The notes beneath the pieces are model-generated. The model saw only the letters and a program-made list of their open reading frames with translations. It searched no databases and had not been told where the DNA came from. 64,000 bases of DNA from Nocardioides islandensis (lineage in GTDB: Bacteria > Actinomycetota > Actinomycetes > Propionibacteriales > Nocardioidaceae), in NCBI RefSeq assembly GCF_015352455.1, contig NZ_JADKPN010000012.1, positions 62,001 through 126,000 of the forward strand, written 5' to 3'. This document shows, piece after piece, positions 1-11,856 of the stretch (its first letter is position 1; every line of letters starts with the position of its first letter). A program made the translations under genes and the position numbers.

Positions 1-1
1 G

Positions 2-655
2 GCGGGGCCCTACCGGCTCGCACTCGCCCGCGGACACCGGCTGCCGGCCGAGGAGCGGGCCGAGATCGTCTCGACGCTGGCCCGGCTGGCCGGCGTCAGC
101 GAGGAGTACGTCGACCGCTCCGAGCTGCGCATCGAGCACTGGCGCTGGTGCACCGAGCTGCTGCGCGACCGCGGACTGACCGTCGGCCGGATCGACGGGC
201 GCTTCACCGGCCCGCTCTACTCCCGCATCGCCGAGAACATGGACGCCGACCCGTCCATCGACGCCATCGACGCGCCGTTCACCGCCGCCATCCACCACTA
301 CCTGCGCGGCGAGCTCGGGTCGAACCAGGACCTCCCCTACGAGGTCTTCGCCAACGCCATCAAGCAGTGGTCGTTCAAGGAGTTCGAGGGCAAGCCGATC
401 AACGTCGCCGACAAGCTGGAGCGGCTGATGCGGGTCAACCCGCACCTGCGGGTGCGCATCGAGTACGGCTACTACGACCTCGCCACGCCGTACCACGCGG
501 CCGAGGACATGGTCGCCCACCTCCGCATCCCCGCCGAGGCCTTCGACCGCATCGAGCACGCGTACTTCCCGACCGGCCACATGCCGTACATCCACGAGGA
601 GTCCCGCATCCGCGAGGCCGAGGGCATCACGGCGTTCGTCACCGCCCACACCTGA
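2..655 (+). CDS. S10-family serine carboxypeptidase-like protein, C-terminal part (5' end outside window)
   Basis: The frame is open from the left edge of the window, so only the last 217 residues are visible. The C-terminal half of peptidase family S10 is recognisable. The catalytic Asp lies in GYYDLATP (codon at 476) and the catalytic His in PTGHMPY (codon at 578), about 34 residues apart as expected. The nucleophile Ser must lie upstream of the window. Members hydrolyse C-terminal peptide bonds, usually outside the cytoplasm; many bacterial ones have no tested substrate. The gene ends just before a convergent lipoprotein gene. An internal ATG at 239 is in frame, but family similarity clearly extends upstream of it. 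Confidence 0.75.
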   Translation, partial: AGPYRLALARGHRLPAEERAEIVSTLARLAGVSEEYVDRSELRIEHWRWCTELLRDRGLTVGRIDGRFTGPLYSRIAENMDADPSIDAIDAPFTAAIHHYLRGELGSNQDLPYEVFANAIKQWSFKEFEGKPINVADKLERLMRVNPHLRVRIEYGYYDLATPYHAAEDMVAHLRIPAEAFDRIEHAYFPTGHMPYIHEESRIREAEGITAFVTAHT

Positions 656-659
656 CCGA

Positions 660-1454
660 TCAGCTGCGGGGCTCGTTCATGACCTCGGGCGGAAGTGCGT
701 AGATGAGCCCCGAGCAGTGGACGATCACGGCTTGGTGGATGAGCACGCGCAGGTAGTGCTCCTCGATCGGGGGCGCGACGAGGGTCAGCTCGCCCGAGGC
801 GATCCGGTCGCGGATGTGCGCGAGGATCGGCAGCCCGGCGATGGTGCGGTCCTTCATCCCGTTGCACACCGCCGTGAGCATCCGGCCGTACTGGTCGAAC
901 TGGGGCTCCGGGGTGATCGTCATGAGGGCGGACAGGTTGGTGCGGTAGACGTCCACGTGCTTGTCCAGGTCGGTCCGGTAGCCGAGGTCGTACTCGGGGC
1001 ACAGGGCCGCCAGGGCGGACCGGACGACGGCCTGCGGGCCTGACCCGACGTAGCCCATCTCGGAGGCCAGCCGGCCCTCCGCCACGTCGGCGGTGAACCC
1101 CTGCGACTTCCACACGCAGACCCCGTACCCCGCGGGGAGGTCCCGATCGGCCCCCTGGCTGCTCCCCTCGGCCTCGTAGTCCATCCAGAGCAGGAACGTC
1201 TGCTGGGCCTCGGTGCTGGTGTCCACGAGGGACGGCAGGTCCGGGGGCACGTCGACGTCGGCCACCGAGACCAGGATGCCGGTCGCACTCGGTGCCTCGG
1301 ACGGCGCCTCGGACGACGCGCCCGTTGCCGCCTCCGTCGGCGACGAGCTCTCCGCCGCCGGCTGCTCGGCAGCCGTGCTGCTGGACTCCGTACCGCACCC
1401 GCTCAGTGCCACCAGCATGATCGCCGCCAGCAGGCTGCCGCTCCCCCGTGCCAT
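660..1454 (-). CDS. Putative lipoprotein with DUF732-like C-terminal region
   Basis: The 264-residue protein begins with a short lipoprotein signal: a hydrophobic stretch (LLAAIMLVAL) and then the lipobox LSGC, which predicts lipidation at that Cys. A Ser/Ala/Pro/Glu-rich linker of about 40 residues follows, then a globular part with several Cys (VCVW, ALCPEY, AVCNGM, VHCSG) that could form disulfides. The ALCP-type motif and spacing resemble DUF732 proteins of Actinobacteria, but the match is weak. No enzyme motif is visible. The gene is monocistronic, convergent with the carboxypeptidase and upstream of nothing obvious. It is most likely a surface-anchored protein of unknown role. Confidence 0.65.
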   Translation of the reverse strand: MARGSGSLLAAIMLVALSGCGTESSSTAAEQPAAESSSPTEAATGASSEAPSEAPSATGILVSVADVDVPPDLPSLVDTSTEAQQTFLLWMDYEAEGSSQGADRDLPAGYGVCVWKSQGFTADVAEGRLASEMGYVGSGPQAVVRSALAALCPEYDLGYRTDLDKHVDVYRTNLSALMTITPEPQFDQYGRMLTAVCNGMKDRTIAGLPILAHIRDRIASGELTLVAPPIEEHYLRVLIHQAVIVHCSGLIYALPPEVMNEPRS

Positions 1455-1553
1455 GGTCCCCCCGTTCGACGCTGCCCTGGTCGCGCCCCAGGGTCGCGGC
1501 TCGGGGGGTGTGACGCCTCATCCGTTCGGTTGGACTTCACCACCCCGGGGTCG

Positions 1554-2384
1554 TCAGGGGTCGCCGCCGTCGGAGGAAGCCCGCACGAACACGTCGGGGT
1601 CGAGGTCGAAGCGCAGGATCGTGCCCGCGCACACCAGCCCCGCGGCCTCGAGCGTGGCGCGCGAGGACCAGTTCTTCCACCAGCACCCCGCGACCGGGGT
1701 GAGGCCCGCGTCGCGCACCGCCCGGGCAGTCAGGGACAGGATCGAGGAACCGACGCCGTGGCGGCGCAGCACGGGGTCGACGTACATCCCGATGTCCACG
1801 ACCCCGCTGTCCAGGGCGTGCCGCTCGTGGACGGCGATGCCCACCTCGCGGCCCTCGAGCCGGGCGATGCTCATCGCGCTCTTCTCGACGTACGACGCGA
1901 AGTCCGACTGCCAGCCCGTCGAATGGAGGTAGTCGAGGTCGGCGTGCGTGGCCAGCGTGATCTCCAGCCCGGGGACCGGCTCGCGCAGGTCGCCCGGATC
2001 GGGCAGGCGGAACTGGTAGGCCTGCGACCCGACACCGGTCGCATAGGCGCCAAAGGTGGTGACGTGGTGGGCGTCCCAGGACGCGAGGTACGCCGTGCGC
2101 GCACCACTCTCGTCGAGCACCACCTCCATGACCTGCCGGTCCAGCGCGATGGCGCGCCGGTCCAGGGTGAGCAGGCTGAGGTACGGCGACTCGTCGGCGG
2201 TCCAGCCGGCGACGCCCACGGGTTCGCCGTCGACGCAGATCGTGCGATGGGTGGCGTCCAGCCAGAGGTGAGCCATGAACGAGTCGCCACTCCAGTCCAG
2301 CGAGAGCTGGTGCGCATCGATCGCGGCGCGCGCCTCCTCGGGGGAGGTGGCCTCGAGGCTGATCGAGACATCCCTCCTGATCAC
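1554..2384 (-). CDS. GNAT-family N-acetyltransferase
   Basis: The 276-residue protein ends in a GNAT fold. The acetyl-CoA loop is seen as DPVLRRHGVGSSIL, preceded by the beta-4 strand VVDIGMYV and followed by the late GNAT region ATLEAAGLVCAG. The N-terminal 120 residues look like a second, degenerate GNAT-like or substrate domain. The start is a GTG whose bases overlap the TGA of the upstream FAD oxidoreductase (GTGA), so the two are probably translationally coupled. An AGGAGG lies just after this GTG and would serve an ATG at 2371, but that frame gives a Pro/Arg-rich shadow. The true start is therefore slightly uncertain. Pairing with an amine-oxidising enzyme suggests a polyamine or amine substrate; this is inference. 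Confidence 0.75.
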   Translation of the reverse strand: MIRRDVSISLEATSPEEARAAIDAHQLSLDWSGDSFMAHLWLDATHRTICVDGEPVGVAGWTADESPYLSLLTLDRRAIALDRQVMEVVLDESGARTAYLASWDAHHVTTFGAYATGVGSQAYQFRLPDPGDLREPVPGLEITLATHADLDYLHSTGWQSDFASYVEKSAMSIARLEGREVGIAVHERHALDSGVVDIGMYVDPVLRRHGVGSSILSLTARAVRDAGLTPVAGCWWKNWSSRATLEAAGLVCAGTILRFDLDPDVFVRASSDGGDP

Positions 2385-3748
2385 GAGTCGAAGCCCAGGC
2401 CGGCGCGGTCCAGGGTCCGGAGCCAGAGGTTGCGCCTGCCGCCGTGACGGTCGGCGGCGGCCAGCGACCACCGGGTGAGCTGGACGCCGGCGTAGGCGAA
2501 GGGCTCGGGCGGGAACGGCAGAGGCTTGCTGCGCACCATCTCCAGCGACGTGCGCTCGGTCTGGCGACCGTCGAGCAGGTCGAGCATCACGTTGGCGCCG
2601 AAGCGCGTGGCGCCGACGCCGAGGCCGGTGTAGCCGAGGGCGTACGCCGCGCGGCCGGCGTACGCCGTGCCGAAGAACGCGAAGAAGCGCGTGCACGTGT
2701 CGATGGCGCCGCCCCACTGGTGGCTGAACCTGAGCCCCTCCAGCTGCGGGAACGTCTCGAAGAACTGGCGCGCGAGCAGGTCGAAGGTCTTCGGGCGCTG
2801 GTCGAGGTGGTCGTCGATCTTCCGGGCGAAGTGGTAGATCGCGTCGTACCCGCCCCAGAGGATCCGGTTGTCCGCGGTCAGCCGGTAGTAGTGGAACTGG
2901 TTGCCGCAGTCGTCGATGCCCTGCCGGTGCCGCCAGCCGATGGAGTCGAGCTGCTCGGCCGACAGCGGCTCGGTCATCAGCGCGTAGTCGTAGACGGGTA
3001 CGGTGTGCCAGCGCACCCGCTTCACCAGCGCGGGGAAGGCGTTGGTGCCAAGGGCCACGCGCGCGGTGCGGACGCTGGCGCCGCCGGCGGTCCGGACCCG
3101 CATCCCCACGCCGTCCTTCTCGAGTGCGGTCACCTCGGTGTGCTCGTGGATGCGCACGCCGAGCCGCTCGGCGGCGTCGGCCAGCCCCCACGCCAGCCGG
3201 GCCGGGTCCACGAGCGCGTTGTCGTCACGGGTCCAGAGCCCGGCGAGGTACGTCGGGGACGCGACCTCGGCACGGACGGCGTCCCGGTCCAGGTAGGTGC
3301 CCTCGTCGGCGTCGCGCAGCCACGCGACCTGGTGCGGCTCGGTGGCCACCGACAGCGAACCGGTGAGCTCCCACGCGCAGTCGATGCCGTACCTGCCGAC
3401 CGACGACTCGATCTCCGCGAGGTTCTGCAGTCCCATCCGCTCGAGGGTGTCGATCTCGCGCGGGAAGCGCTGCTCGCCGTTGTCCCTGCCGTGGGTCAGC
3501 GACGCCGAGCAGAAGCCGCCGTTGCGGCCGGACGCCGCCCAGCCAATGCGCTGCCCCTCGAGGAGGACGACCTCGCGGCCAGGGTCGCGCTCCTTGGCCA
3601 GCACGGCGGTCCAGAGCCCGGAGTACCCGCCGCCGACGACCACCAGGTCCGCCGTGGAGTCCGCGGACAGTGCTGGCCGGGCCTCGGGCCGGGCGGGAGT
3701 GTCCAGCCACGCCGAGGTCGGCTCGGCACCGGCGAGCGAGGGATGCAC
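2381..3748 (-). CDS. FAD-dependent oxidoreductase, DAO family (gamma-glutamylputrescine oxidase-like)
   Basis: This 455-residue flavoenzyme has the N-terminal dinucleotide-binding motif GGGYSGLW near residue 38, followed by the acidic ribose-binding region VVLLEG and the loop SGRNGG typical of the glycine/D-amino-acid oxidase (DAO) family. The C-terminal FAD-contacting region is GYTGLGVGATRFGANV. The overall pattern is closest to gamma-glutamylputrescine oxidase and related amine oxidases, which oxidise an amine to an aldehyde using FAD and O2. The start is GTG. It forms a two-gene unit with the overlapping GNAT acetyltransferase gene downstream. The exact amine substrate cannot be read from sequence. 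Confidence 0.8.
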   Translation of the reverse strand: MHPSLAGAEPTSAWLDTPARPEARPALSADSTADLVVVGGGYSGLWTAVLAKERDPGREVVLLEGQRIGWAASGRNGGFCSASLTHGRDNGEQRFPREIDTLERMGLQNLAEIESSVGRYGIDCAWELTGSLSVATEPHQVAWLRDADEGTYLDRDAVRAEVASPTYLAGLWTRDDNALVDPARLAWGLADAAERLGVRIHEHTEVTALEKDGVGMRVRTAGGASVRTARVALGTNAFPALVKRVRWHTVPVYDYALMTEPLSAEQLDSIGWRHRQGIDDCGNQFHYYRLTADNRILWGGYDAIYHFARKIDDHLDQRPKTFDLLARQFFETFPQLEGLRFSHQWGGAIDTCTRFFAFFGTAYAGRAAYALGYTGLGVGATRFGANVMLDLLDGRQTERTSLEMVRSKPLPFPPEPFAYAGVQLTRWSLAAADRHGGRRNLWLRTLDRAGLGFDS

Positions 3749-3936
3749 ACCTCACCGTATTGGCCGGGTACGACGGCGTACCACCGGGTCCGCGGAGCGG
3801 CGAGGTCTGGTCCGCCGTTGTCCGAACGGTTGCGTTTTCCTCGATTCGCCCACAAACCTGTCAACGGGATGTCAACCTCCGAACAACCGACGGGCACACT
3901 CGGCGTGCCTGCCATCCCCCGAAGGACAGGCCCCCC

Positions 3937-5733
3937 ATGTCCCAGTACCTCCGCCGTGTCGCGCCCGTGCTCACCGCCGCCCTCGTGGTCGCCGGCGCGC
4001 CGCTGCTGGCACCCGCACCCGCCACCGCGATCCCGTCCGTGCCCTCGCTCGGCTGCGTGACAAACCTGCCGGTGACGTCCCAGAACCTCACCGACGTCCC
4101 GATCCCGGACAACAACGTGGTGCTGCTGCTGAACAAGGCGACCAGCGTCATCAACGTGCCGGCCGGCGGCAGCCTCTCCTGGCTTCGGGTGCGGACGGAC
4201 GTCCTGCACACCAACCCCGGCGACCTGCTGATGACCCTGACCTCGCCCCAGGGCGACGTGGTGACGCTGACCGACGGCTTCGGCGGGGCCAGCGACAACG
4301 TCTTCAACGGCACGTGGTGGGACGACGACGCGGGCGAGTCGATCGCGACCCCCGGCTCGGTCACCGAGGCCGTCTTCGCCAACAACGTGGTGCAGCCGCT
4401 GCTCGCCCCCGAGACCGCGCTGTCCTCGCTGCGTGGGCACGACGTCCAGGGCAACTGGGTGCTCACCGTGGGCGACCGGCTCATCGGGAACTCCGGCACC
4501 ATCACCGGCTGGGCCATCGAGTACGCCACGCGCGGCGCCGACGGACCCAACGTCCGGACGGTCAGCAGTGGCCCCATCGGCGGTGGCACGGTGGCACCCG
4601 GGTCGCAGCAGTCCTTCACCTACGCGGCGCCCGTCAGCGGTCCCGGGGCCCTGCAGGACGTCGTCGCGAACCTCGACGTGGCCGGCCAGGCCGGATCCGT
4701 CCTGGCCACGCTGACCTCCCCCGCCGGCACGGTGATCACGCTGACCAACGGCAACGGCGGCCTCAACAGCCTGCTGGGCGGCACCACCTTCTCCGACCTG
4801 GGTGGCCTGGGCCTCGGCCCCATCACCTCGCTGCTCACCTCGCTCGCCGGCCGGATTCCGCTGTCCGGTCCGCAGGAGCCGCTCGGTGCGCTGACCGGTG
4901 AGGGCCTGGCCGGGGTGTGGACGCTGAACGTCACCAACCTCGGCGGGCTGCCGATCACCCTGAACGACTGGGGCTTGGACCTCACCGGCTCCACCTGCGG
5001 CCTGGACGGCGTGGTCACCTCGCTGACCCAGCTCCCGACGACCCTGCCGCTCGGCAGCACCGTCGCGTACGCCGTGTCGGTGACCAACAACCGGCTGGCG
5101 CCGCTGGACCTCAGCACGCTCAACCTCGCGCTCCCCAACGGCCTCGACCTGGTGTCGGTGACCAGCACGCTCGGGTCGTGCGCGGGCCTGACCTGCGTGC
5201 TCGGCACCCTGCTGCCGGGTGCCCAGGCGGTCGTGGTCTACCTGCTGAAGGCGGTCACCGACGGCGTCAAGAACGTCTCGGTCCTGCTCACCAGCGGCGG
5301 CACGGACGCCGTGCCGCTCAACAACGTGCTCAACATCGCGACCACCGTGCCGGCCGGCTCCGGCCCGGGCACGTCCGGCAACGACACCACCGCGCCGGGC
5401 CTGGTCCTGGTGCTCGGCAAGGACAAGCTGAAGACGGTGACCACCAAGGGCCTGCTGTCGGCGGCCGGCTGGACCGAGGCCGGCAAGCTCGTGCTGACCG
5501 TGAAGCTGCCGGGCAAGGTGGCCAAGAAGCTGAAGCTGCCCCGCGTCATCGGCAAGCGCACCATCGTCACCTCGAAGGCCGGCACCGCGAAGGTCCGGGT
5601 CAAGATCAGCAAGAAGGCCGCGAAGAAGCTGCTGAAGGCGCACAAGCAGGTGCGCCTGGTCGTCAAGGGCCAGATCCGCGACGCGGCCGGCAACCTGGGC
5701 AAGGCGTCGGCCGGAGGGACGTACAAGCCCTGA
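3937..5733 (+). CDS. Secreted protein with two proprotein-convertase P-like domains and a DUF11-like domain
   Basis: The 598-residue protein has a clear Sec signal peptide (residues 1 to about 33, ending ATAIPS). Two beta-rich P-domain-like repeats follow at roughly residues 45-195 and 205-350. Both carry the pattern L.SP.G..V.LT.G.GG, then GNWVLTV or GVWTLNV, and then a closing WA/WGL strand. Next is a DUF11-like immunoglobulin-type domain (about 360-480) and a Lys-rich C-terminal module. P domains normally accompany subtilisin-type proteases, but no protease domain is present. The ATG is preceded by GAAGGACAGG. It is likely an extracellular or wall-associated binding protein of unknown ligand, expressed alone and closed by the hairpin that follows. 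Confidence 0.75.
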   Translation: MSQYLRRVAPVLTAALVVAGAPLLAPAPATAIPSVPSLGCVTNLPVTSQNLTDVPIPDNNVVLLLNKATSVINVPAGGSLSWLRVRTDVLHTNPGDLLMTLTSPQGDVVTLTDGFGGASDNVFNGTWWDDDAGESIATPGSVTEAVFANNVVQPLLAPETALSSLRGHDVQGNWVLTVGDRLIGNSGTITGWAIEYATRGADGPNVRTVSSGPIGGGTVAPGSQQSFTYAAPVSGPGALQDVVANLDVAGQAGSVLATLTSPAGTVITLTNGNGGLNSLLGGTTFSDLGGLGLGPITSLLTSLAGRIPLSGPQEPLGALTGEGLAGVWTLNVTNLGGLPITLNDWGLDLTGSTCGLDGVVTSLTQLPTTLPLGSTVAYAVSVTNNRLAPLDLSTLNLALPNGLDLVSVTSTLGSCAGLTCVLGTLLPGAQAVVVYLLKAVTDGVKNVSVLLTSGGTDAVPLNNVLNIATTVPAGSGPGTSGNDTTAPGLVLVLGKDKLKTVTTKGLLSAAGWTEAGKLVLTVKLPGKVAKKLKLPRVIGKRTIVTSKAGTAKVRVKISKKAAKKLLKAHKQVRLVVKGQIRDAAGNLGKASAGGTYKP

Positions 5734-5765
5734 CCCCGTACCACCCCCTGGAGCACCACTCCCCA

Positions 5766-5799
5766 CGACGGGGCGCGACCGTCAGGTCGCGCCCCGTCG
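5766..5799. terminator. Perfect 15-bp inverted-repeat terminator between convergent genes
   Basis: Arms of 15 bp (5766-5780 and 5785-5799) match perfectly around a GTCA loop. The hairpin lies 33 nt after the P-domain gene stop and would serve that gene on the plus strand. On the minus strand the same hairpin contains the last codons of the MFS gene, whose TGA stop is within the loop. There is no strong U-tract, as is common in actinobacterial terminators. Confidence 0.75.
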
Positions 5800-6942
5800 C
5801 GGTCTCCGCACCGCGGTGACGAGGAGGGCGGCGGGCACCATCGCGCCCATCACGACGTACAGCGAGTCCAGGGTGCCGACGTGGTTGCCGACGAAGCCCA
5901 GCAGCGGCGGGCCGGTGAGGAACGCGCCGTACCCGACCGTGGAGACGACCGAGACGCGGCGGGCGGCGCGCCTCGGGTCGTCGGCCGCGGCGCTCATGCC
6001 GACCGGGAAGCCGAGAGCGGCGCCGAGGCCCCAGATCGCGATGCCGACGGCGGCCAGCGCCGGCTGACCGCTGGTGATCACGAGCAGCAGACCGACGAAC
6101 GCCGCGCCGGCCGACGCCAGCAGCACCGGCACCCGCCCGAACCGGTCCAGCAGCACCGGGCCGACGAGGCGGCCGGTGGTCATCGCGGTCACGAACAGCC
6201 CGAACCCGGCGACCCCGACGAAGTGCCGCGCGTCGTACCCGTCGACCAGCGCCAGGGCCAGCCAGTCGCCGGCGGCGCCCTCGGCCAGCGTGAAGGCCAG
6301 CACCATCGCACCGATCGCGACCGTGCGCGGCTCCAGCCACGGGGACCAACCCGGCGTCTCGGGCTCCTCCGCGTCGTCGTGCGGCGCGGCGGGGAGGAAC
6401 GCGGCGGTCGCGACGACGACCACCGCGACCGCGGCGAGGGTGACGACGACGTGGACGGGCAGGGGTACGCCGACCCCGGTGGCGCCCGCGCCGATGCCCG
6501 CGCCGCCGATGGCCCCAAGGCTGAAGCCCGCGTGGAAGCGGGGCATGACCGTGTAACCGAGGCGGCGCTCGACCTCGGCACCCTCGACGTTCATGGCGAC
6601 GTCCCACACCGCCGTACCGAAGCCGTAGCCGGCCAGCCCGACGGCCACGGTGGGAACGTTCTCGATCCCGGACACCCCGAAGGACGCCAACGCCAGGCCG
6701 ACCAGCGTGAGGAAGGCTCCCCCGCGCACCACGCCGGTCGCGCCGATCTGCTCGATCAGCCGGCCGCTCGCCGGCAGGCCGAGCAGCGAGCCGATGGAGA
6801 TGGACAGGAGCAGGAGCCCGAGGCGTCCGTTGCTGAGGTCCAGGTGCTCGCGGATGTCCGGCACGCGCGAGAACAACGTCGCGAAGAGCAGCCCGTTGAG
6901 GACGAACACCGTCGCGACGGCGTTGCGGGCACGCGCGTTCAC
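5782..6942 (-). CDS. Major facilitator superfamily transporter
   Basis: The 386-residue protein is almost entirely made of hydrophobic helices, about 12 by eye, in the two-bundle MFS pattern. The loop RVPDIREHLDLSNGRLGLL and the following GLPASGRLIEQ fit the loop-2/helix-3 region. The family is proton- or solute-coupled; this type is often annotated as a sugar or drug exporter, but no substrate is readable. The start is GTG overlapping the TGA of the DUF2550 gene (GTGA), so it is the last gene of the ATP synthase transcription unit. In mycobacteria murA follows DUF2550; here the MFS gene takes that place. Its stop codon lies in the loop of the terminator at 5766-5799. Confidence 0.85.
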   Translation of the reverse strand: MNARARNAVATVFVLNGLLFATLFSRVPDIREHLDLSNGRLGLLLLSISIGSLLGLPASGRLIEQIGATGVVRGGAFLTLVGLALASFGVSGIENVPTVAVGLAGYGFGTAVWDVAMNVEGAEVERRLGYTVMPRFHAGFSLGAIGGAGIGAGATGVGVPLPVHVVVTLAAVAVVVVATAAFLPAAPHDDAEEPETPGWSPWLEPRTVAIGAMVLAFTLAEGAAGDWLALALVDGYDARHFVGVAGFGLFVTAMTTGRLVGPVLLDRFGRVPVLLASAGAAFVGLLLVITSGQPALAAVGIAIWGLGAALGFPVGMSAAADDPRRAARRVSVVSTVGYGAFLTGPPLLGFVGNHVGTLDSLYVVMGAMVPAALLVTAVRRPRRGAT

Positions 6943-7379
6943 AGGTGCTGGTGGGCGCTCGGCGGGGCGGCCTCCAGCCAGGCCTGGAAGCCCATCAGCG
7001 CCTCCTGGCTGAGGGCCAGCTCGATCTCGCCGTCCCGGCTGGTGCAGCGGATCACCACGTGGTCGGGGTACAGGGAGAGCTGCTCGACGCCGCCGGGGTC
7101 ACGCCGGCCGGTGTACTCGAGGTCGCGGCGGTCCCAGACCCGCTTGGGACGGGGCGAGAGCGAGAAGATCCGGAACCACTCGAGGGTCTCGGCGGTGTAG
7201 CGGCCGAGCCCGAGAACCCAACCGCGCCCGACCTTGTCGGTCCGGGCGCGGTGGCTGAGCTCGAAGGTACCTCCGTGCCTGGCCAGCAGGCGACGGCGCA
7301 CGATCAGGGCGATGCCGTAGACCAGGACGGCGACGAACGCGACTCCGGCGGCGTCGAGCAGCCACTGCCAGACCGGCAT
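6939..7379 (-). CDS. DUF2550 family membrane-anchored protein (Rv1312-like)
   Basis: The 146-residue protein has one N-terminal transmembrane helix (about residues 8-27), then a basic stretch (RRRLLARH) and a cytoplasmic domain with the DUF2550 signature region KVGRGWVLGLGRY...EWFRIFSLSPRPKRVW. The family is restricted to Actinobacteria and is almost always found directly after atpC, as here (43 nt downstream of atpC). Its function is unknown. The start is supported by GAAAGG seven bases upstream. It overlaps the following MFS gene by 4 nt. Confidence 0.85.
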   Translation of the reverse strand: MPVWQWLLDAAGVAFVAVLVYGIALIVRRRLLARHGGTFELSHRARTDKVGRGWVLGLGRYTAETLEWFRIFSLSPRPKRVWDRRDLEYTGRRDPGGVEQLSLYPDHVVIRCTSRDGEIELALSQEALMGFQAWLEAAPPSAHQHL

Positions 7380-7422
7380 CGTCCACCTTTCCTGGACCGA
7401 ACCGGCCCGTCATGAGCCTGGG

Positions 7423-7761
7423 TCAGCCCTGGGCGCTGCTCTCGTCGCGGGCCTTGCGCTCGTCGAGAAGGCGCTTGGCCTCCTCGTAGTCACTCTCGTG
7501 GGAGAGCTCGGCGTACTCGCAGAGGAGACGTACCTGGTTGTTGGCGACCGAGATGAACCCGCCGTCGACGGCGGCCACCCAGTGGCCGTCGTCGACCGTG
7601 CGGACGTCCACCTGGCCCGGGGCCAGCACCGACATGATCGGCTGGTGGTTGGCCATGATCCCGATCTCGCCGGCCAGGGTCCGGGCGTTGACCACGGTCG
7701 CCTCGCCGGACCAGACCTCACGGTCGGCCGCGACGAGGGACACCTGCATCGTGTTGGGCAT
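7423..7761 (-). CDS. atpC: F1Fo ATP synthase epsilon subunit
   Basis: The 112-residue product is the epsilon subunit of the F1 central stalk, which couples rotation and can inhibit ATP hydrolysis. The N-terminal beta-barrel is recognisable (VSLVAADREVWSGEATVV, then GEIGIMANHQPIMSVLAPG). The protein is shorter than the E. coli form (about 139 residues). After the barrel only a brief helical tail remains (SHESDYEEAKRLLDERKA), as in other Actinobacteria, where the C-terminal helical domain is reduced. It begins 3 nt after the atpD stop. Confidence 0.95.
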   Translation of the reverse strand: MPNTMQVSLVAADREVWSGEATVVNARTLAGEIGIMANHQPIMSVLAPGQVDVRTVDDGHWVAAVDGGFISVANNQVRLLCEYAELSHESDYEEAKRLLDERKARDESSAQG

Positions 7762-7764
7762 CGG

Positions 7765-9222
<1,458 letters not shown>

Positions 9223-9245
9223 GTCTTCTCACTCATTCCTGGGTG

Positions 9246-10160
9246 TCACTCGGCGGCGGCGTTGGCGTCGGCCAGCGCGTTCACGCCGCCGACGATCTCG
9301 GAGATCTCCTGGGTGATGCCGGCCTGGCGGGCCTGGTTGGCGATCTGGGTGTACTTCTTGATGAGCTCTTCGGCGTTGTCCGTCGCGGACTTCATCGCCT
9401 TCTGCCGGGCGGCGAGCTCGGAGGCCGAGGCCTGGAGCAGCGCGAAGAAGATGCGGCTCTGGACGTACTTCGGCAGCAGCTCGTCGAGGACGGTCTGCGG
9501 CGACGGCTCGAACTCGTAGAGCGGCAGCACCTCGTCCGCGTCCGGCTTCTCCTCGCCCTCGACGACCTCGAGCGGCAGCATCCGCACGCTGTGGGGCTCC
9601 TGCACCAGCATCGACCGGAACATCGTGTAGACGAGGTGGACCTCGTCGACGCCGTCCTCGGAGTCGGTGTCGGCCACGAACGCGCCGATCAGGGCCTCGC
9701 CGATGGCCCGCGCGTTCTCGTACCGCGGCTGGTCGGAGAAGCCCGTCCAGGTCTCGCGGACCGGCCGGCTGCGGAACCGGTAGTAGCCCTCGCCCTTGCG
9801 GCCGGCGATGAAGGTGACGACCTCCTTGCCCTCCGAGCGCAGCCGCTCGGCCAGCCGCTCGGCCTCCTTGAGCACGCTCGAGGAGTAGGCGCCCGCGAGA
9901 CCGCGGTCGCTGGTCACGATCAGCACGGCGGCCCGGCGCGGGTTCTCCGGCTCCGTGGTCAGCGGGTGCTTGACGTTGGAGTAGGTCACCAGCGCCGAGA
10001 CCGCCCGGGTGAGCTCGCGGGCGTACGGCGCGGCCTGCTGGGCCCGCTGCTGCGCCTTGATGATGCGGGACGCAGCGATGAGCTCCATGGCGCGCGTGAT
10101 CTTCTTGGTGGACTCCACCGACTTGATCCGCGCGCGGTACTCACGCAGCGATACAGCCAC
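9246..10160 (-). CDS. atpG: F1Fo ATP synthase gamma subunit
   Basis: The 304-residue rotor shaft of F1 has the conserved N-terminal helix SLREYRARIKSVESTKKITRAMELIAASRI and the C-terminal helix ASASELAARQKAMKSATDNA...ITQEISEIVGG, which together form the coiled-coil axle. The central Rossmann-like part contains VTSDRGLAGAYSSSVL. An acidic insertion (VADTDSEDGVDEVH) and a loop rich in Glu/Asp (VVEGEEKPDADEV) are seen, as in other Actinobacteria. The start codon is GTG. It lies 5 nt downstream of atpA. Confidence 0.96.
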   Translation of the reverse strand: MAVSLREYRARIKSVESTKKITRAMELIAASRIIKAQQRAQQAAPYARELTRAVSALVTYSNVKHPLTTEPENPRRAAVLIVTSDRGLAGAYSSSVLKEAERLAERLRSEGKEVVTFIAGRKGEGYYRFRSRPVRETWTGFSDQPRYENARAIGEALIGAFVADTDSEDGVDEVHLVYTMFRSMLVQEPHSVRMLPLEVVEGEEKPDADEVLPLYEFEPSPQTVLDELLPKYVQSRIFFALLQASASELAARQKAMKSATDNAEELIKKYTQIANQARQAGITQEISEIVGGVNALADANAAAE

Positions 10161-10165
10161 AGGTA

Positions 10166-11809
<1,644 letters not shown>

Positions 11810-11856
11810 GTCTGTTGCCTCTTCCCTGTTCTCTGCGGGACTCGGTGGTCTGGGTG

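Noticed and set aside
1871..2371. ATG preceded by AGGAGG in a different frame from the GNAT gene
   Set aside because: The product is Pro/Arg/Ser low-complexity without motifs, while the overlapping frame encodes a clear GNAT domain.
3496..5766. A 756-codon minus-strand open frame opposite the P-domain gene
   Set aside because: Low-complexity Gly/Arg/Gln/His composition, no start site and no motifs; it is the antisense shadow of a well-supported gene.
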